Origin: Paenibacillus sp. ACRRY
Lineage (GTDB): Bacteria; Bacillota; Bacilli; Paenibacillales; Paenibacillaceae
NCBI RefSeq assembly: GCF_022346995.1
Contig: NZ_JAKRNM010000001.1
Location: 434,001-498,000 of the forward strand
Reading direction: 5' to 3'
DNA length: 64,000 nucleotides
The position numbers were made by a program, and so were the translations under genes. A model generated the notes under the pieces. It had not been told where the DNA came from and made no database searches. It saw only the letters and a program-made list of their open reading frames with translations. Below, piece by piece: positions 53,709-62,166 of this stretch (the first letter of the stretch is position 1; every line of letters starts with the position of its first letter).

Positions 53709-56045
53709 TTAAATGGGCCTTTTCACAACAGTCCCCTTCAAAGCATGTTCTTTACGATATTGCCCTGGTGTCAGACCGATTTCTTTTTTGAACTTGCGGA
53801 TGAAATTCGGCGTATCCAAATAACCGACCTGCTCGATAATTTCTTTGAGCGGTGCGCTAGTGTTCTCCAACAGCCGGATGACTTCATCCACACGTTTTTG
53901 CCAGATATATTGTGAGAAATTGCTGCCAGTCTTCTCTTTGAAACTCCGGCTCAAATAAGAGGTCGAAATGGCAAACTTAAGCGCCACATGTTCCAGGCTG
54001 AGTGTGTAGTCTGCGAACTGCTCGTCCACGTAGGCCAGAATGTCATCCATTAACGAAGATTCGCTTGTCTCCGTGTTCCGCTCGACCTGCATGCAAATGT
54101 CAGCGGCCAGAGAGAGCAGGCGGTTCTCCAGCTCTTCTAGCGTTTCAAAGGAGGTCAATTCCGGCATATTGGCAAACACACTATCCATCCCAAGTTCGGA
54201 GGCTGTGCGCAGAAAAGCGTTCAGCAGTTCGAAGCAGATGCAGCGCAGCAGATGAACTTGCAGTGGCTCGTCTTTGATCATCTCGATGGTATCAGCAATC
54301 ATCTGGACGGCTACCGGTTCGTTGCCCTGTTTCAGACTCTGCTCCAGCTTCAACATGGATTTGCGCGGAATCCAGAAACTCTCGGTGGCGGAAGGGTTCA
54401 GCTCTGCAAGCTGCTCGAAGTAGGTTACCTGTCCGCTGCGCCGGATCATTCGGTGTTCCAGTGCCGCGGCAGCTTCGATAAACGATTGATTAAGACGGCT
54501 CAGGTCGCTATATGCCATACCGACACCGATGCTTAAGGACAGCTGCGAGTGCTCACGGATGATCGATTGGATACCTTCAATAACCTGCTCCATTTGGGTC
54601 TGGACCACCATGTCCGCTTCTCCGGGAAGTGAAATGATTAAGGCAAATTGGTCCTTGACCGAAAATTCCACACCAAAGATCTGTGCACCAGGAGTGGGCA
54701 AGCACACATTGCTGAGTATATCCTGCAGGAGATGCCGTTCCTGCCAGGACTTGCTGCCCGGCTTGGTGTCATCCCAGGACAGAATAGCTGAGAAATAGAG
54801 GCCTTCCCCCTGAGGATGCCTGAAGCCGGTACTGAAAATCATCTGCTCAATTTCTGGATCGTCCGGCTTGCCGTGTTTAAGCAGCAGCAGCATACACTGA
54901 TTGCGGACGAAGGGCTCCTGTAGATCAATTTTGGCGCTGTAATCGTGAAGAGTTTGCCGGATCCATTCCCACTCATTGCGAAGCTTGGGAGCATCATTAC
55001 CGCTGCTTTTCAGCTTCGCGAATTCCATCAGATCCCTAATCGGATGGTACTGCCTTTTGGCCAGCAGCAGTGCCGCAGCAATGCCAGTGATCACTGTAAT
55101 ACAGAAGACAATTAAAATCAGGGTCTGAACATGGGCCACACGACTAAAAAATTGGAAGCTTGGCATCGTGGTGACATAGGTCCAGCCATTTTCTTCCGAT
55201 TGCACCGAAACGACGGAGTGTTGTTCCCCGTCCAGCTTCAGATTATGAATCCCAGGCTCAAGTCCGGATATGTTCTCCAGCTCGTTCTGGGGAAGGGTGA
55301 CGCCATGGCTGTTTGCCGTCAACACCTCTCCAGTAGGACCGAATATGTAGCTGCTCCCCGTGAAGTCACTCAAAATTGAATCCATAACTCCAGTAAGCTT
55401 GGATTCTTTCATTAAATAGACAACGGTTCCGTATGGATAGGGGTCATTCGGTTTAATGGGTACGAGCATGACAAGCATTGGATCCGTCCGGGAATTAATG
55501 GTTACATTCTCCGCGGGACGTACCAGCGGTTGTCGGGTTTCATTTAAGTCCTGCCGCAACTCCGCAGGGGTCCAACGCTCAAATTGATAGAGAGTATCAA
55601 AGGTGACATGAAGATCAGCGAGACCACGGTGAGAATAGATGTTGGAGTCGTTATGGAAATACAGAAGCAGGTCCTCGGCAATATTGCTGCTGGCTTTGTA
55701 ATTAGCAAGTGCCTGTATCGCCTCCATGCTGTAGTAGGGATCCCTCACCATGTAAGGGGTCAAATACTTGTCATAGGCGATTCTCCCTGCTATTTCCTGA
55801 AGTTCATTCATACGGGTATCTATGGTGTTCTTCACCTGATTCAGCTGATTGACATTGGATTGTTCAATTTCTACACGAAGCCCCTTGACAGCGTTTTCAT
55901 ATACAAAAATAGTAACACCTGTTAGAGGGATAAGAAATATAAGAATGTAGGAAAACGCATATTTCAGTAGAAGTCTTGATTTGAAATGATTCCAGCTGAA
56001 TTTGAATTGGTTGAGCAAGGATGGCTTGAATGCCGGATTAGCCAT
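53709..56045 (-). CDS. membrane-bound AraC-family regulator with extracellular sensor domain
   Basis: A 778-residue one-component regulator. A membrane helix (about 28-50), an extracellular dCACHE-like domain (about 60-305), a second helix (about 311-333), a HAMP-like linker, a central cyclase-like region (about 410-560) and a C-terminal AraC/XylS domain (about 675-770; LSLEHVALKFAISTSYLSRSF; LKEIIEQVGYLDTPNFIRKFKKEIG). This type commonly senses extracellular sugars and activates adjacent lpl-type operons. It is convergent with the lpl-GH130 operon, so it is the probable local activator. A GGGAGGG site precedes the ATG. Confidence 0.9.
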   Translation of the reverse strand: MANPAFKPSLLNQFKFSWNHFKSRLLLKYAFSYILIFLIPLTGVTIFVYENAVKGLRVEIEQSNVNQLNQVKNTIDTRMNELQEIAGRIAYDKYLTPYMVRDPYYSMEAIQALANYKASSNIAEDLLLYFHNDSNIYSHRGLADLHVTFDTLYQFERWTPAELRQDLNETRQPLVRPAENVTINSRTDPMLVMLVPIKPNDPYPYGTVVYLMKESKLTGVMDSILSDFTGSSYIFGPTGEVLTANSHGVTLPQNELENISGLEPGIHNLKLDGEQHSVVSVQSEENGWTYVTTMPSFQFFSRVAHVQTLILIVFCITVITGIAAALLLAKRQYHPIRDLMEFAKLKSSGNDAPKLRNEWEWIRQTLHDYSAKIDLQEPFVRNQCMLLLLKHGKPDDPEIEQMIFSTGFRHPQGEGLYFSAILSWDDTKPGSKSWQERHLLQDILSNVCLPTPGAQIFGVEFSVKDQFALIISLPGEADMVVQTQMEQVIEGIQSIIREHSQLSLSIGVGMAYSDLSRLNQSFIEAAAALEHRMIRRSGQVTYFEQLAELNPSATESFWIPRKSMLKLEQSLKQGNEPVAVQMIADTIEMIKDEPLQVHLLRCICFELLNAFLRTASELGMDSVFANMPELTSFETLEELENRLLSLAADICMQVERNTETSESSLMDDILAYVDEQFADYTLSLEHVALKFAISTSYLSRSFKEKTGSNFSQYIWQKRVDEVIRLLENTSAPLKEIIEQVGYLDTPNFIRKFKKEIGLTPGQYRKEHALKGTVVKRPI

Positions 56046-56139
56046 GTAGTTGTCCCTCCCGTATTTAAAAAGTCGGATTAGTCATCCTGGAATAATAAAT
56101 TACTGTTCTGTTCTGGATGATATTTAAGTTAGCATAAAC

Positions 56140-56155
56140 ATTATAACATTATAAT
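56140..56155. promoter_or_regulatory. 16-bp palindrome over the -10 box, candidate GntR operator
   Basis: ATTATAA-CA-TTATAAT is a perfect inverted repeat; its right half contains a consensus TATAAT (56150-56155) for the downstream operon. HutC-type GntR regulators bind AT-rich palindromes of this form, and a UTRA-GntR gene ends the operon. The same palindrome can act on the divergent AraC-family gene. Confidence 0.55.
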
Positions 56156-56230
56156 CTTTGGAATAAAGTAGCTCATCAGGTTTATTTTTAATTTGCCTGT
56201 ATACCTGGGTTGAAGAAGGAGATGGGATGA

Positions 56231-57334
56231 TTGGGCACAGAGAATGTGCTGCGCAATTTGCAGCTTGTTGACGGGCGGATCATTGATATCGCCATTCAGG
56301 ACGGGATCATCACCGACATTAAACCGTCAGGCCAGGCTGCGGAAGGAAAGAGCGGTCAAGATTGTTCGGGGTTATATGTGTCTAGCGGATGGATTGATCT
56401 GCATGTGCATGCTATGCCGGAGCTTGATCCCTACGGCGATGATATTGATGAAATTGGTGTGAAGCAGGGAGTAACCACACTGGTGGATGCCGGAAGCTGC
56501 GGAGCAGACCGGATCGGTGCATTGTACACTGCCAGCCTGAAGACTGCTACGCAGGTGTTTGCTCTATTGAATATTTCAAGGATCGGGCTCGCACGGACAG
56601 ATGAGCTGTCACAGCTGGAATGGATAGACCGGGCGAAGGCCCGGGCAGCGGCAGCGGCTTATCCTGATTTTATCGTTGGTCTGAAAGCACGCATAAGCCG
56701 AAGCGTTGTCAAAGATTGCGGCGTAGAGCCGCTCAAGCTGGCACGCATATTGTCCGAAGAAACGAAGCTGCCGCTCATGGTTCATATTGGTTCCGCACCG
56801 CCTGCAATCTCCGAAGTATTGGAGCTATTACAGCCGGGCGATGTAATCACCCATTACCTTAATGGCAAGTCCAATAATCTGTTCCATGAAGACGGCACAC
56901 CACTACAAGGACTGCTTGATGCTGCTTCCCGTGGAATTCATCTGGATGTGGGACATGGCACAGCGAGCTTCTCCTTCCGGATTGCAGAACAGGCCAAGGT
57001 GGCCGGTATTGAGCTGAATACAATCAGTACGGATATTTACCGCGGCAACCGGCTGAACGGTCCGGTCTACAGTATGTCGAATGTGCTGACCAAGTTTCTC
57101 GTTCTCGGCTACAGTCTGGAAGAAGTCATCCGCGCGGTTACAATCAACGCAGCAGCATGGCTCGGCAAGCCGGAGCTCGGACAGATTAGGGTGGGACAGC
57201 AGGCGAACCTGACTTTGTTTGCTCTTGAAGCAGGTGAGAAGCAACTTATGGACTCGGAAGGCGATGTCCGGATCGCACAGCACTATATTAAGGTTAAAGG
57301 AGTCTATGCTAATGGATCACTCATTACAAGCTAG
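56231..57334 (+). CDS. EF_0837/AHA_3915-type amidohydrolase (deacetylase-like)
   Basis: A 367-residue dihydroorotase-fold metalloenzyme: H58-x-H60 (DLHVH), the lysine likely carboxylated to bridge two metals K152 (VGLKAR), H185 (VHIG), H208 (THYLNG) and D268 (STDIY). Its family is often encoded beside DgaE-like lyases and KDPG-type aldolases and is proposed to deacylate an amino-sugar acid or related amide. The start is TTG 56231 with AAGGAGA about ten bases upstream. It is the first of five tightly overlapping genes and overlaps the PLP lyase gene by 23 bases. Confidence 0.85.
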   Translation: MGTENVLRNLQLVDGRIIDIAIQDGIITDIKPSGQAAEGKSGQDCSGLYVSSGWIDLHVHAMPELDPYGDDIDEIGVKQGVTTLVDAGSCGADRIGALYTASLKTATQVFALLNISRIGLARTDELSQLEWIDRAKARAAAAAYPDFIVGLKARISRSVVKDCGVEPLKLARILSEETKLPLMVHIGSAPPAISEVLELLQPGDVITHYLNGKSNNLFHEDGTPLQGLLDAASRGIHLDVGHGTASFSFRIAEQAKVAGIELNTISTDIYRGNRLNGPVYSMSNVLTKFLVLGYSLEEVIRAVTINAAAWLGKPELGQIRVGQQANLTLFALEAGEKQLMDSEGDVRIAQHYIKVKGVYANGSLITS

Positions 57335-58421
57335 ATATGGACTGAAGCGTGTGATAAATGCCAGTGGTAGAATGAGCATTCTTGGCGTTTCCGCACCAAC
57401 GGATTCAGTCATGGAGGCAATGAAACAAGGTGGACAGCAGTATGTAGAGATTGCAGACCTCGTAGACAAATCGGGAGAATATATTGCACACCTGCTTGGT
57501 GCGGAAGGGGCAGTTGTTGTGAACTCGGCATCCAGCGGCATAGCCCTGTCAGTGGCAGCCATGGTGACTGCCGGAGATCCGCGGCTTAGTCTTCGCCTTC
57601 ACCAAGAGCCGGTATTGAAAAATGAAATTATTATGCTAAAAGGCCATAATGTGCAATATGGAGCACCTGTCGAAACCATGATATTTCTTGGCGGCGGCCG
57701 GGTTGTGGAAGTGGGATACGCCAATGAAGGCCGCCAGGAGCATATCGAGCAGGCCATCGGTGAACATACCGCGGCCATTCTCTATGTCAAATCTCACCAC
57801 GCTGTACAAAAGAACATGATTTCTGTTGAAGAGGCCTGGGAGGTTGCACAGCGCAGAGGGATTCCGCTAATAGTTGATGCCGCAGCAGAAGAGGATCTGT
57901 CCAAATATGTCCATTATTCAGATTTGGCGATTTACAGCGGATCCAAAGCGATTGAGGGCCCCACCTCCGGGATTGTCGCCGGTAAAAAGAAATACACCGA
58001 GTGGCTGAAGGTACAGCTGCAAGGGATCGGCCGCAGTATGAAGGTTGGTAAAGAGACTACCTTCGGGCTGCTTCAGGCGCTGGAGGAATACCAGAACAAG
58101 ACCGATAACAGCGAACGGGAGAAGCAGGAGCTGGAGGCTCTTCAGCTGCTGACTGAGATTCCTGGAGTTTCAGTATGCATCGTGCAAGATGAAGCGGGTA
58201 GAGCGATTTTCCGTGGACGCGTCCAGGTTGATTCCGCTGTTGCGGGAAAGGAAGCGAAGGATGTGAATGACCAGCTGCGTGAAGGGGAAATTGCGATATA
58301 TACCCGAGACTATGGCGTCAAGCAGGGTTATTTCGATATTGATCCCAGGCCCCTGCAGGGTGATGATCTTCAGGTGATTATCAGAAGAATACAAGAGATC
58401 GTGGGAGGCGAGCAAAAATGA
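57312..58421 (+). CDS. dgaE: DgaE-like PLP-dependent ammonia-lyase
   Basis: A 369-residue fold-type-I PLP enzyme related to SelA. N-terminal INASGRMSILGVSAPT, NSASSGIALSVAAMV, D189 (pyridine-N contact, IVDAAAEED) and PLP Lys212 (IYSGSKAIEGPTSG) are in place. DgaE converts D-glucosaminate-6-phosphate to 2-keto-3-deoxy-6-phosphogluconate plus ammonia. ATG 57312 is nine bases after AAAGGAG; ATG 57306 is too close. It is coupled to the aldolase gene by ATGA. The substrate here may be a related amino acid-sugar rather than glucosaminate itself. Confidence 0.87.
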   Translation: MDHSLQARYGLKRVINASGRMSILGVSAPTDSVMEAMKQGGQQYVEIADLVDKSGEYIAHLLGAEGAVVVNSASSGIALSVAAMVTAGDPRLSLRLHQEPVLKNEIIMLKGHNVQYGAPVETMIFLGGGRVVEVGYANEGRQEHIEQAIGEHTAAILYVKSHHAVQKNMISVEEAWEVAQRRGIPLIVDAAAEEDLSKYVHYSDLAIYSGSKAIEGPTSGIVAGKKKYTEWLKVQLQGIGRSMKVGKETTFGLLQALEEYQNKTDNSEREKQELEALQLLTEIPGVSVCIVQDEAGRAIFRGRVQVDSAVAGKEAKDVNDQLREGEIAIYTRDYGVKQGYFDIDPRPLQGDDLQVIIRRIQEIVGGEQK

Positions 58422-59173
58422 GTCATATTCAACAGCGTCTGTATAAGAACAGAGCCGCACTTAATGTACTGGCTGGCAGTATCGGAAACGCTAAGGAAGT
58501 ATACGAAGCTGCAGAAGGATATGTACTGATAGGTGTGCTCTCGAAAAATTACGATACGGCGGAGGAAGCAGCAATTGCCATGACTGCATATGGTCAGGCT
58601 ATTCAAGATGCAGTATCCATCGGGCTCGGAGCCGGAGATAACCGCCAGGCGGCAGTTGTGGCGGAAATTGCAGCAAGTTATCCGGGAAGCCATATCAATC
58701 AGGTCTTCCCAGCAGTGGGGGCGACTCGAGCCAACTTGGGAGCTAAGGACAGCTGGATTAACAGCCTGGTTTCACCGTGCGGGCAACCCGGCTATGTAAA
58801 TATATCAACAGGCCCTGTCAGTTCAGGGACCACTCCGCATGCTATTGTTCCGGTTCATGCCGCCATTGCACTGGTTCGTGACATGGGTGGCAATGCGCTC
58901 AAATATTATCCAATGCAGGGTATGAAGCTGGAAGAGGAGTACCGAGCGGTGGCCAAGGCCTGCGGGGAAGCCGGATTTGCTCTGGAGCCTACGGGTGGAA
59001 TCGACCTGAATAACTTCGGAACCATACTGGAGATTGCACTTCAGGCAGGTGTGCCACAAGTTATCCCGCATGTCTATTCCTCTATTATCGATCCAGAGAC
59101 GGGGAGTACGAACGTGCAGGATGTTCGCAGGCTACTCGATATGATGAAATCGCTGGTGGACAGGTATGCCTAG
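58418..59173 (+). CDS. dgaF: DgaF-like 2-dehydro-3-deoxy-phosphogluconate aldolase
   Basis: A 251-residue TIM-barrel class I aldolase. The Schiff-base lysine is probably K162 (GGNALKYYPM), with VNISTGPVSSGT and EPTGGIDLNNF as phosphate/pyruvate-binding loops. It would split a 2-keto-3-deoxy-6-phospho-sugar acid to pyruvate and glyceraldehyde-3-phosphate. It overlaps dgaE by four bases and the kinase gene by eight. Confidence 0.9.
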   Translation: MSHIQQRLYKNRAALNVLAGSIGNAKEVYEAAEGYVLIGVLSKNYDTAEEAAIAMTAYGQAIQDAVSIGLGAGDNRQAAVVAEIAASYPGSHINQVFPAVGATRANLGAKDSWINSLVSPCGQPGYVNISTGPVSSGTTPHAIVPVHAAIALVRDMGGNALKYYPMQGMKLEEEYRAVAKACGEAGFALEPTGGIDLNNFGTILEIALQAGVPQVIPHVYSSIIDPETGSTNVQDVRRLLDMMKSLVDRYA

Positions 59174-60179
59174 GATTGCTGCTTTTGGTGAAGTGATGAT
59201 GCGTTTACAGGTTCCGGGTTATGAAACGCTGATTCAGAGCAGCAGGCTGGAGTATTCGTTCTCTGGCAGCGGGGTAAATGTAACGGCAGCGCTGGCCAAA
59301 TACGGCCATACCGGTGCTCTTATAACTACCTTGCCGGAAACGCCGGTGGGCGAATCAGCTATCGCCTATCTGCGCAAGCTTGGAGTGGATACTTCACTAA
59401 TCAGCCGTGGCGGCAAGCATCTGGGGATGTACTTTCTGGAGAATGGCTTTGGAGCACGTCCCGGCAGAGTCACTTACACAGACCGGCTGGGCAGCAGCTT
59501 CAATACTGCGGAAGCGAGTAACTATGATATGCCAGCTCTTGCAGCCAAAGTTGACGTTCTTCATTTATGCGGCATCACGCTGGCAATGAATGAAGGCGTT
59601 CGCCAGCAGATGAAACAACTTGCTGTGGAAGTGAAGCGTGCCGGGGGGAAGGTTGTTTTTGATTGCAATTACCGTCCTGCGTTATGGGGAACAGATGGCT
59701 ATACCAAGGCACGCCCACATTATGAAGAACTGCTCGAACTTGCGGACATAGCACTGATGAATGAGAAGGATGCGCGCTTTATTCTTGGCATTGGAGCCGG
59801 AGGTTATGATAGAATAACACAGTTAAAGCAAGTGATTCCCGAAGTTGTGGAGCGCTTCGGCATCAGAACGGTCGCGGGAACCCAACGAGAGATTAATGCT
59901 GACAACACGCATTCCCTGACAGGTCATATTTGTCATGAAGGTACGTTCGTGTTTTCCGGCAAACTGACCTTCCCGGTGTATGACCGAATCGGAGCCGGGG
60001 ATGTATTTGCGAGTGCCATTATCCACGGGCAATTGCAGCAATACCCGCAGCAGCAGACGGTTAATATGGCAGTGACTGCAGCGATGCTGGCCCATACCAC
60101 TCCAGGCGATACAGCGCTTTTTAGCGAGAGTGAGGTGCTCCGGGCGCTGTCAGACCATACCTTAGATGTTGAAAGGTAG
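59166..60179 (+). CDS. kdgK: PfkB-family sugar kinase (KdgK-like)
   Basis: A 337-residue ribokinase-fold enzyme. The N-terminal FGEVMMRL and FSGSGVNVTAALAKYG form the sugar-binding site. GTQRE and the anion-hole motif DRIGAGDVFAS with catalytic Asp279 lie near the C-terminus. 2-Keto-3-deoxygluconate kinase is the best match by context: it would supply the phosphorylated substrate of the aldolase encoded just upstream. The operon has no PTS, so phosphorylation by this kinase probably replaces it. Confidence 0.9.
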   Translation: MPRIAAFGEVMMRLQVPGYETLIQSSRLEYSFSGSGVNVTAALAKYGHTGALITTLPETPVGESAIAYLRKLGVDTSLISRGGKHLGMYFLENGFGARPGRVTYTDRLGSSFNTAEASNYDMPALAAKVDVLHLCGITLAMNEGVRQQMKQLAVEVKRAGGKVVFDCNYRPALWGTDGYTKARPHYEELLELADIALMNEKDARFILGIGAGGYDRITQLKQVIPEVVERFGIRTVAGTQREINADNTHSLTGHICHEGTFVFSGKLTFPVYDRIGAGDVFASAIIHGQLQQYPQQQTVNMAVTAAMLAHTTPGDTALFSESEVLRALSDHTLDVER

Positions 60180-60912
60180 TGAACAACGAGTGTCCTTGAA
60201 GCGGAAGCAAGGTCCTTTATATCAGCAAATCCAAAAAATTCTCAAAGATCGAATACTCCATGGAGTATATCCTCTCGGAAGCATCATCCCCTCTGAGCCA
60301 CAGCTGGAGAAGGAATTCGGTGTCAGTAAAATGACGGTTCGCGGTGCGGTCCAGGAGCTGTCTCAAGAGGGATATGTGCAGAAAAAAAGTGGTGTTGGCA
60401 CGATTGTGATGCGCAATACCTCCCATCAGAAGCTCTCTAAGGGGAAGCGGTTTACGGAGCTGCTCGTAGAAGAGGGACATAAACTGGAAAAGAGAGTACT
60501 GAACTCCCAAATAGTCACTAATGATGAAGGGACGGAGGAATTTGGCCGCTTCGGACTGTATTGCCAGCGGATTGAAAGGCTCTACATTCTGAACGGTCAG
60601 CCTTATATTCATCTCATACACTTCTTGGCTACAGCTGCCCTGCCCGGCGAAGGTATGCGAGAAATGAATACAGACATTCAATCGCTGTACGACTCACTGG
60701 AGGAGAACGACATTATGCTGGAAAACTTCAGGGACCGTTTCTTTGTAGAGCCAGCACCTCCCGAGGTGTGTAAGCTGCTGGAGATCCCCGTAGGGATGCA
60801 TGTGCTCAAGCGCCTGCGTAACTCCTTTGACGGGGAAGGAAGACTAATAGAGCACAGTATCGGCTGCTATAATACAGAGCTTCATCATTATCTGGTTAGT
60901 TATGACACCTGA
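60166..60912 (+). CDS. GntR/HutC-family regulator with UTRA domain
   Basis: A 248-residue regulator. The N-terminal winged helix (GPLYQQIQKILKDRILHGVYPLGSIIPSEPQLEKEFGVSKMTVRGAVQELSQEGYV) is canonical GntR. The C-terminal UTRA domain (about 95-240) binds a sugar-phosphate or acid effector. It overlaps the kinase gene by 14 bases if ATG 60166 is used. GTG 60190, which follows AAAGG by 13 bases, would give a protein starting right before the DNA-binding domain and is a real alternative. It is likely the repressor of its own operon through the palindrome at 56140-56155. Confidence 0.9.
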   Translation: MLKGSEQRVSLKRKQGPLYQQIQKILKDRILHGVYPLGSIIPSEPQLEKEFGVSKMTVRGAVQELSQEGYVQKKSGVGTIVMRNTSHQKLSKGKRFTELLVEEGHKLEKRVLNSQIVTNDEGTEEFGRFGLYCQRIERLYILNGQPYIHLIHFLATAALPGEGMREMNTDIQSLYDSLEENDIMLENFRDRFFVEPAPPEVCKLLEIPVGMHVLKRLRNSFDGEGRLIEHSIGCYNTELHHYLVSYDT

Positions 60913-61023
60913 ATTAGTCATCGGAATGGGTGGGCATATATAATTAGGATGTATTCCTTAGTGTTAGACTATCGCTAATGCAGCAGGATTTTAGATGTTC
61001 GAGGTATTACAACATACTTCATT

Positions 61024-61050
61024 AAAGTCGCTAATCTAGCGGCTTTTTTT
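61024..61050 (+). terminator. terminator of the dga-like operon
   Basis: AAGTCGCT (61025-61032) pairs with AGCGGCTT (61038-61045) with one G-T pair, then seven T. It lies 113 bases after the gntR stop. Confidence 0.8.
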
Positions 61051-61293
61051 GGTTGCTACATCGTTTTTTTGATCCAATAAGAAATTGTCTCGACCTGGAT
61101 ATAAAATTAATGGAGGAATGTAATTACTTTTTTATTTATAACTGGAAGGACCTTATTACTAACGGTGAGATTTACTTGGTAGTGACACATTATTTAACTA
61201 ACAGGCAGGATCGTCTGAATAGTCGAAGAAATAAGAATGGTGAGCGAAAGTGCACAATGTTCCTAAATGGTTGCTAAAGGATGTGGCTGTATA

Positions 61294-61833
61294 ATGAAAT
61301 ATTTTATTGGAATTACCCCTCCAGATGAGTACAAAGAAAAAATAGTGGTATTCCGTGATCGCTGGTCGAGTAGCTATCTGAACGACGTAGCAGAGCCACA
61401 CATCACTGTAAAAGCGCAGGGTGGTCTTCATGGAGATCTGAAGTGGCTAGAAAAGGTAAGACAAACATGCGATTCAATCCAAACTTTTTCGTTAACATTA
61501 TCGGTACCTGGGTCGTTCGGAAGTGAAGTCTTATTTCTTAGCGTTGAAACGGAAAAAGTAATTGATTTACATCGAAGATTGGTAAACGTGATTTCTCCAT
61601 CACAAGAACTTGTAGATCGCTACTTTGAAATGGATAAGTATCATCCACATTTGACCTTGGGGCAAACCAACTGGGGGTTGAAGGAGACTGAAATTCACGA
61701 AATGGAAATGTTAGCAATAAACGAATTAGCTCCTTATCCAACCTTTAATGTCCATTTTGTTCGTGTATATAAAGAAGTTAAGCCTAACCAATATGTACCA
61801 TTTGTAGATATCCCCTTGGGAGCTAAATGCTAA
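61294..61833 (+). CDS. 2H phosphoesterase (2'-5' RNA ligase / YjcG-like)
   Basis: A 179-residue protein of the 2H superfamily, with the two catalytic H-x-T motifs: PHITVKAQ (His near 36) and HPHLTLGQ (His near 118). The N-terminal KYFIGITPPDEYKEKI is typical of LigT/YjcG relatives that act on 2',3'-cyclic or related phosphoesters. ATG 61294 is used because AAAGGA lies 12 bases upstream and the start matches the fold; ATG 61267 has no ribosome site. A 74-codon open frame before it (from 61053) looks spurious. Confidence 0.85.
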   Translation: MKYFIGITPPDEYKEKIVVFRDRWSSSYLNDVAEPHITVKAQGGLHGDLKWLEKVRQTCDSIQTFSLTLSVPGSFGSEVLFLSVETEKVIDLHRRLVNVISPSQELVDRYFEMDKYHPHLTLGQTNWGLKETEIHEMEMLAINELAPYPTFNVHFVRVYKEVKPNQYVPFVDIPLGAKC

Positions 61834-61898
61834 GTGTCTCAACTAACAGGGAACATTAGTGAAACAAATGGAGTGGCTTATTAATAGGAGGTTTTGGC

Positions 61899-62034
61899 TT
61901 GGTTAGTGATATCTTAGTACAACCTTGGTGGAAATTCTGATCTATTGCAAAAAGCAGAAAGTTATATGAGGCCACATACAAAAAATCTTTCTAAAAAAAT
62001 AGAAGCTTTGCATTCAGGTAATCTACCTTTGTAA
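61899..62034 (+). pseudogene. possible small gene disrupted by one frameshift
   Basis: A strong AGGAGG (61886-61891) stands seven bases before TTG 61899. The frame stops after 13 codons (TGA 61938-61940). Skipping a single A in the GGAAAT at 61930-61935 joins it to a second frame ending at TAA 62032-62034, giving a coherent 44-residue product (starting MVSDILVQPWWNSDLLQKAE). It may be a pseudogene, a sequencing error or a frameshifted gene. The rest of the 333-bp gap (61834-62166) holds only AT-rich sequence before prsA. Confidence 0.3.
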
Positions 62035-62166
62035 ATAACACATATAGATGAATCAAATGAATAAGGATTTAAGATTTTTTATGTTATTTTAAGGTATTAT
62101 TTTCCGAATACATTATATTTAATTAAAAAGTAGATTTAGGAAAAGCCTAAGGGGGATCATAATTTA

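Noticed and set aside
61053-61277. A 74-codon frame before the 2H phosphoesterase
   Set aside because: No ribosome site, no recognisable motif, begins in the terminator T-run region and overlaps the next gene's leader.
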